NCBI GenBank assembly: GCA_015058575.1
Contig: SVBZ01000041.1
Location: 1-64,000 of the forward strand
Length of the DNA stretch: 64,000 nucleotides
Origin: Pseudoselenomonas ruminantium
GTDB taxonomy: Bacteria; Bacillota; Negativicutes; Selenomonadales; Selenomonadaceae
Reading direction: 5' to 3'
A model generated the notes under the pieces. It was not told the DNA's origin, did not search any database, and saw only the letters and a list, made by a program, of their open reading frames with translations. Numbering within the stretch: position 1 is the first letter of the stretch; the number at the start of each line of letters is the position of its first letter. Position numbers and translations under genes: made by a program. This document shows, in pieces, positions 60,510-64,000 of this stretch.

Positions 60510-63277
60510 CGATGAGAAAAAAACTCTTTGCCGGAGATCGCTTCCTGCTGGAGGAAGATAAGAGTTTCTGGCAAGTGGTATCCGGTAGTGTGGAAGTGTA
60601 TGCCACTACCCAGAAAGGCGGCGAAATTTCTTTCCATCAGTGTTATTTGCTGGAAAAGCGGGCCGGAGAAGCGGTATTTCCTGCTTTGGATGATTTTCAG
60701 GAGGTCCGCATGCAGATTTATGCCTTAGAGGATTGCGAACTGGAACTTTTCAGGTGGCAGGATGCTGATGGTGAATATCTGCGCCAGCAGATGGAGGAAT
60801 GGTTTTTCGGTTTGGTGCAGATTTCCTGGCTTCGCTTGCTGGCAGACAAGGGCGATGACATGCTGCAGCTGTGGAAAAAGCGGCAAGTGCTGGCCGCTGC
60901 CACAAGCAATCCGGAAATATATGAAACATTTATTCAACACGAAGGTATCTTGTCCATGCTGCTATGGGTGCGTTTCGGTGCCAGCGATAAGCGGCTGGCC
61001 CGCCGCATCCGCATGCGGGATAAGAGTAAGATTGTACTGGTGGAAAATGGCATTCGCAGCCTTTTGGGCGAAGAGCAGCTGTTTGACGGTGGTAAAGATA
61101 TAGAACATGATAAGGCGCTTTGGGAGGAAGCTACGTTTGCTGTACGGCAGGTAGCAGCCGCATTGAAAATGCCGGTGGATTTCATTGGCTTGGAGGATAC
61201 GCTTACCAGGGATTGGGATGAAGTGGCAATCCTGCGTCGTTTGATGCAAAAAGGAAATATGCAGATGCGGCTGGTAACTTTGCCAGATAATTGGTATAAG
61301 CGTGATTCCGGGGTCTTGCTGGGATTCTATACTGCTCCCGATACAGGTGCGAAGGAAATCGCAGCGCTTATTCCTATGGCACCGGATAGCTACAAAGTTT
61401 TTATGCTCCAGCATCCGGAGGGCATCGCGCTATCTGGTGATGAGGCTCAAAACGTCAGCCGGGATGCCTTTCAATGCTATGCGGGATTTCCGGCACGGGC
61501 TTTAAAATTATGGGATCTGATAAAATTCATGTTTCATCAATGCTGGCTGGCAGATTATCGCACCATTCTTATTTGCAGTCTGTTTGCAGGACTTATTCCG
61601 CTGGCTACGCCGCTTATTACGGAAACCATTTTCCAGGATATCATACCCATCTTAGACCGGCAGGGATTGGCGACGGTTACGCAGGCTTTGATGGTGACCA
61701 GTTTTACTACGGCAGCGTTGGGGATTGTGCGTTCCATTGCGGTGCTGCGCATAGCCAATCGCATCGAGATGTCTGCTGAAGCGGCTATGTGGGGGCGGCT
61801 CATGAGCTTGCCGACTAAATTCTTCCGCCGGTTTACGGTGGGAGAACTTGCAAGCCGCATGGGCGGCATCGGCATAGCCAAAGGACTGGCTTCTGGCGAA
61901 TTTGTAAGCTCTATTTTGAGTTTCGTTTTTTCCTTTTGGAGCATTTTCCTCATGTGTTATTACAGCATGAAACTTACGGCGGCGGCTATTGTCGTCTGGC
62001 TGGTGTATTCTCTGTTTGTAGCTATTGTTCTGCGGCGGGTGCTGTTTTTCCAGCGCAAGATCATTGAGGCAGGCAATAAATCCGCAGGTACGGTACAGCA
62101 GATTTTTGCTGGCCTGCCAAAATTCCGGGTACAGGGAGCAGAAGAACAGGCCTACAATCTTTGGACGCGCACCTTTGGCGAGCATTGGAACTGGACCCTT
62201 AAGCTGCGCTGGCAGAATAACTACACGTCGATTATCTCCAGTATTCAGCCGTTTGTGTTGACGCTGATCCTGTACTATATCGCGGTCTATGGCATGAATG
62301 AGGTAAGCCCCGATGGCAAGATCGTCAATACGGGGATTGGCTATGCCCAATTCATTGCCTTTAATGCAGCGTATTCTAGTTTCAATGGCGTGATGGGGGG
62401 CGTCATCGGCTTGGTAAGCCAGTATTTTGCCATCCAGCCCCAGCTGGAGAATCTGCGGCCGATTTTAGAAGCTGTTCCGGAAACTACCGAAGAAAAACAG
62501 GAAGCGGGTCAATTGTCCGGTGCAATCGAAGTAAGTCATCTGTCCTTTGCCTATACCCATGTGATGCCAGACCAGAAGGGCGGCGTTGAGGAGGTGGAAG
62601 GCGAGGATGTCCTGAAAGATGTGAGTTTTTCGATAGCGGCCGGGGAGAATGTAGCCATTGTCGGCAGGTCTGGCAGCGGTAAGAGTACGCTGGTGCGATT
62701 GTTGTTGGGATTTGAAATGCCCAAGCGGGGGAGTATTACCTTCGACGGGCAGGATCTATCCGAATTGGCTTTGCCATCGGTCCGCTCCCAGATGGGGGTT
62801 GTCCTGCAGAATGGGCAGCTCATGACAGGGGATATCTATACAAATATCGTAGGTACACGGATGCTTCCTCAGGAGGCTGCCTGGGCTGCAGCAGAGGCAG
62901 CTGGTATTGCCGAAGATATTGCCGATATGCCTATGGGTATGCAGACGATTATCAGTGAGGGCAGTTCAAATATATCTGGCGGGCAGCGTCAGCGTATATT
63001 GATTGCCCGGGCTTTGGTGGGAAATCCTGCGATTTTGATTCTCGACGAAGCTACTAGTGCGCTAGACAATCGTTCGCAGGCTATCGTGACCCGCAGCTTG
63101 GACAAGCTTAAATCTACCCGCATCGTGGTAGCTCATCGTCTTTCCACTATCCGCCAGTGCGATCGTGTCATTGTCATGGATGATGGGCGCATAGCGGAGA
63201 TGGGAAGTTTTGATGAATTATTGGCAAAGGGCGGTCTCTTTGCTGAGTTGGTAAAACGTCAGGTGACAGGGGCCTGA
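60506..63277 (+). CDS. NHLM-type ABC transporter, second ABC protein
   Basis: A 923-residue ABC protein of the second NHLM type. The first ~90 residues resemble a cyclic-nucleotide-binding-like beta barrel (GDRFLLEEDKSFWQVVSGSV), and about 100-340 is a further soluble region of unknown function. The membrane domain (about 345-640) has six helices. The nucleotide-binding domain has GRSGSGKST, LQNGQLMTG, ISGGQRQRILIARAL and ILDEATSALD. No peptidase domain is present. It probably forms a heterodimer with the preceding ABC protein. The start at 60506 overlaps the previous stop by the ATGA pattern; an ATG at 60512 is possible. Confidence 0.92.
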   Translation: MTMRKKLFAGDRFLLEEDKSFWQVVSGSVEVYATTQKGGEISFHQCYLLEKRAGEAVFPALDDFQEVRMQIYALEDCELELFRWQDADGEYLRQQMEEWFFGLVQISWLRLLADKGDDMLQLWKKRQVLAAATSNPEIYETFIQHEGILSMLLWVRFGASDKRLARRIRMRDKSKIVLVENGIRSLLGEEQLFDGGKDIEHDKALWEEATFAVRQVAAALKMPVDFIGLEDTLTRDWDEVAILRRLMQKGNMQMRLVTLPDNWYKRDSGVLLGFYTAPDTGAKEIAALIPMAPDSYKVFMLQHPEGIALSGDEAQNVSRDAFQCYAGFPARALKLWDLIKFMFHQCWLADYRTILICSLFAGLIPLATPLITETIFQDIIPILDRQGLATVTQALMVTSFTTAALGIVRSIAVLRIANRIEMSAEAAMWGRLMSLPTKFFRRFTVGELASRMGGIGIAKGLASGEFVSSILSFVFSFWSIFLMCYYSMKLTAAAIVVWLVYSLFVAIVLRRVLFFQRKIIEAGNKSAGTVQQIFAGLPKFRVQGAEEQAYNLWTRTFGEHWNWTLKLRWQNNYTSIISSIQPFVLTLILYYIAVYGMNEVSPDGKIVNTGIGYAQFIAFNAAYSSFNGVMGGVIGLVSQYFAIQPQLENLRPILEAVPETTEEKQEAGQLSGAIEVSHLSFAYTHVMPDQKGGVEEVEGEDVLKDVSFSIAAGENVAIVGRSGSGKSTLVRLLLGFEMPKRGSITFDGQDLSELALPSVRSQMGVVLQNGQLMTGDIYTNIVGTRMLPQEAAWAAAEAAGIAEDIADMPMGMQTIISEGSSNISGGQRQRILIARALVGNPAILILDEATSALDNRSQAIVTRSLDKLKSTRIVVAHRLSTIRQCDRVIVMDDGRIAEMGSFDELLAKGGLFAELVKRQVTGA

Positions 63278-63295
63278 ACAGGAAGGTGATACTCT

Positions 63296-64000
63296 ATGAA
63301 ATTGAACAATACGTTATATTTAGCCAGCATACTAAGTTGCAGTCTTGCCATTTCTTCCGGAATCTGCTCGGCAGAACAGGTACAGCTTTCCCTGGACGAA
63401 AGTATCAGCATGGCGCTGGCAGATGATGCGAGCATTGAGTCTGCTGATGCGCAAAGAGAAGTAGCGGACCATGCGCTGAAGGCGGCCAGACGCAACAAGG
63501 GACCAATAGTCAGCTGGAATTCGCAGGCGTACAAGATTGGCGGCAGGAATTACGAGTCTGCGAACGATGCGCACGATGCCTATGGCGATCCGCATGCGGG
63601 AGATTACCGGCCTGTATATATTACCGAATCCGGATCGCCGCGTTTGGGCAATCCGGTAACCGTAGGTTCCTATCCTTATCACAATACGTTTGCCAATAGC
63701 TGGAAACTCACGGTGCCTGTCTATACAGGCGGACAGCTGGAAGGCCGGATCGCAGCTGCCCGTTACCGCTTGAATCGCGCCGATATGGATAGGGAAAACA
63801 CGCGCCAGACCGTACGTTATCAGGCAGCGGAAGCATATGCCAATCTTATTTACCGGGAAAATATTGCGCAGATTGCGCAGGATGCGGTAGATAAGGGCAA
63901 TACCCAGCTGGAACTTATCCGCGCTCAGTTTGAGGAGGGCGCAGTGGCAGAAGCGGATCTTCTGATGATGAAGGTAAATATTGCGAATTACAAGCAGAAC
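63296..64000 (+). CDS. TolC-family outer-membrane efflux protein (partial, cut by window end)
   Basis: An open frame of 235 codons running off the right edge, starting ATG 63296 behind GGAAGGTGAT. A signal peptide (MKLNNTLYLASILSCSLAIS, cleavage after CSA) is followed by VQLSLDESISMALADDASIE, the TolC-type start of the first repeat, then NSWKLTVPVYTGGQLEGRIA and YQAAEAYANLIYRENI, clear outer-membrane-factor motifs. A longer-than-usual insertion (about residues 78-145, rich in Tyr/Asp/Pro) lies in the strand region. It completes the export path across the outer membrane. The 3' part lies outside the window. Confidence 0.92.
   Translation, partial: MKLNNTLYLASILSCSLAISSGICSAEQVQLSLDESISMALADDASIESADAQREVADHALKAARRNKGPIVSWNSQAYKIGGRNYESANDAHDAYGDPHAGDYRPVYITESGSPRLGNPVTVGSYPYHNTFANSWKLTVPVYTGGQLEGRIAAARYRLNRADMDRENTRQTVRYQAAEAYANLIYRENIAQIAQDAVDKGNTQLELIRAQFEEGAVAEADLLMMKVNIANYKQN

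Noticed and set aside
1..64000. CRISPR array, cas genes, complete insertion sequence or prophage
   Set aside because: I saw no regularly spaced identical repeats, no transposase or integrase reading frame, and no phage structural genes in the window.

Overview
The window looks like chromosome from a diderm, anaerobic Firmicute of the class Negativicutes, most likely Selenomonadaceae (Selenomonas-like). The reasons are an outer-membrane TolC-type protein and periplasmic adaptors next to Firmicute-style Shine-Dalgarno sequences and sigma-A promoters, clostridial-type MCPs, a membrane nitrate reductase, the siroheme-dependent haem enzymes AhbC and AhbD, HydF, and a glutamyl-tRNA synthetase gene running into tRNA-Glu genes. 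Species is not resolved from sequence alone. Coding density is high and both strands are used.

Layout. 0-6.2 kb: two lipoprotein sugar-binding proteins interleaved with two MCPs and a third MCP remnant, a chemosensory island without transporter subunits. 6.2-10.5 kb: XRE regulator, two zinc-ribbon membrane proteins, a cysteine desulfidase, a small unknown and a cysteine-rich GGDEF protein. 10.6-17.0 kb: narGHJI with a CRP/FNR-type palindrome upstream. 17.0-20.7 kb: a YgbA-family protein, a HAD phosphatase, an asparaginase and an apparently exported RelA/SpoT-like protein, bracketed by two clusters of DnaA boxes. 20.7-25.2 kb: a 1,507-residue SF1 helicase with a C-terminal endonuclease-like domain. 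25.3-26.6 kb: a five-tRNA operon with a near-consensus promoter, then about 0.7 kb of repeat-rich non-coding DNA. 27-34 kb: POT peptide transporter, BASS transporter, an M20 amidohydrolase coupled to metNIQ, and an orphan tRNA-Arg. 34-41 kb: TetR, ahbC, ahbD, a HAD phosphatase, a PHP phosphatase, a small coupled gene pair, and hydF. 41-47 kb: exported proteins of unknown function, metA, a ROK kinase, and a TauE-type exporter. 47-49 kb: gltX with three tRNA-Glu(CTC) genes. 49-56 kb: dhaL, LysR/thioesterase, a two-component system, rmlD and sstT. 56-64 kb: an NHLM-type peptide export operon (two adaptors, peptidase-ABC, second ABC, TolC), cut by the window end.

How the genes fit together. Nitrate respiration (narGHJI), a nitrosative-stress family gene (ygbA), haem b synthesis (ahbCD) and tRNA-Glu supply (gltX-tRNA-Glu, the precursor of tetrapyrroles) form a plausible anaerobic respiration theme, although they lie in separate operons. 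The best candidates for something poorly described are the exported RelA/SpoT-like protein, the two DnaA-box clusters flanking its neighbourhood, the helicase-nuclease, and the NHLM export operon joined to an outer-membrane channel.
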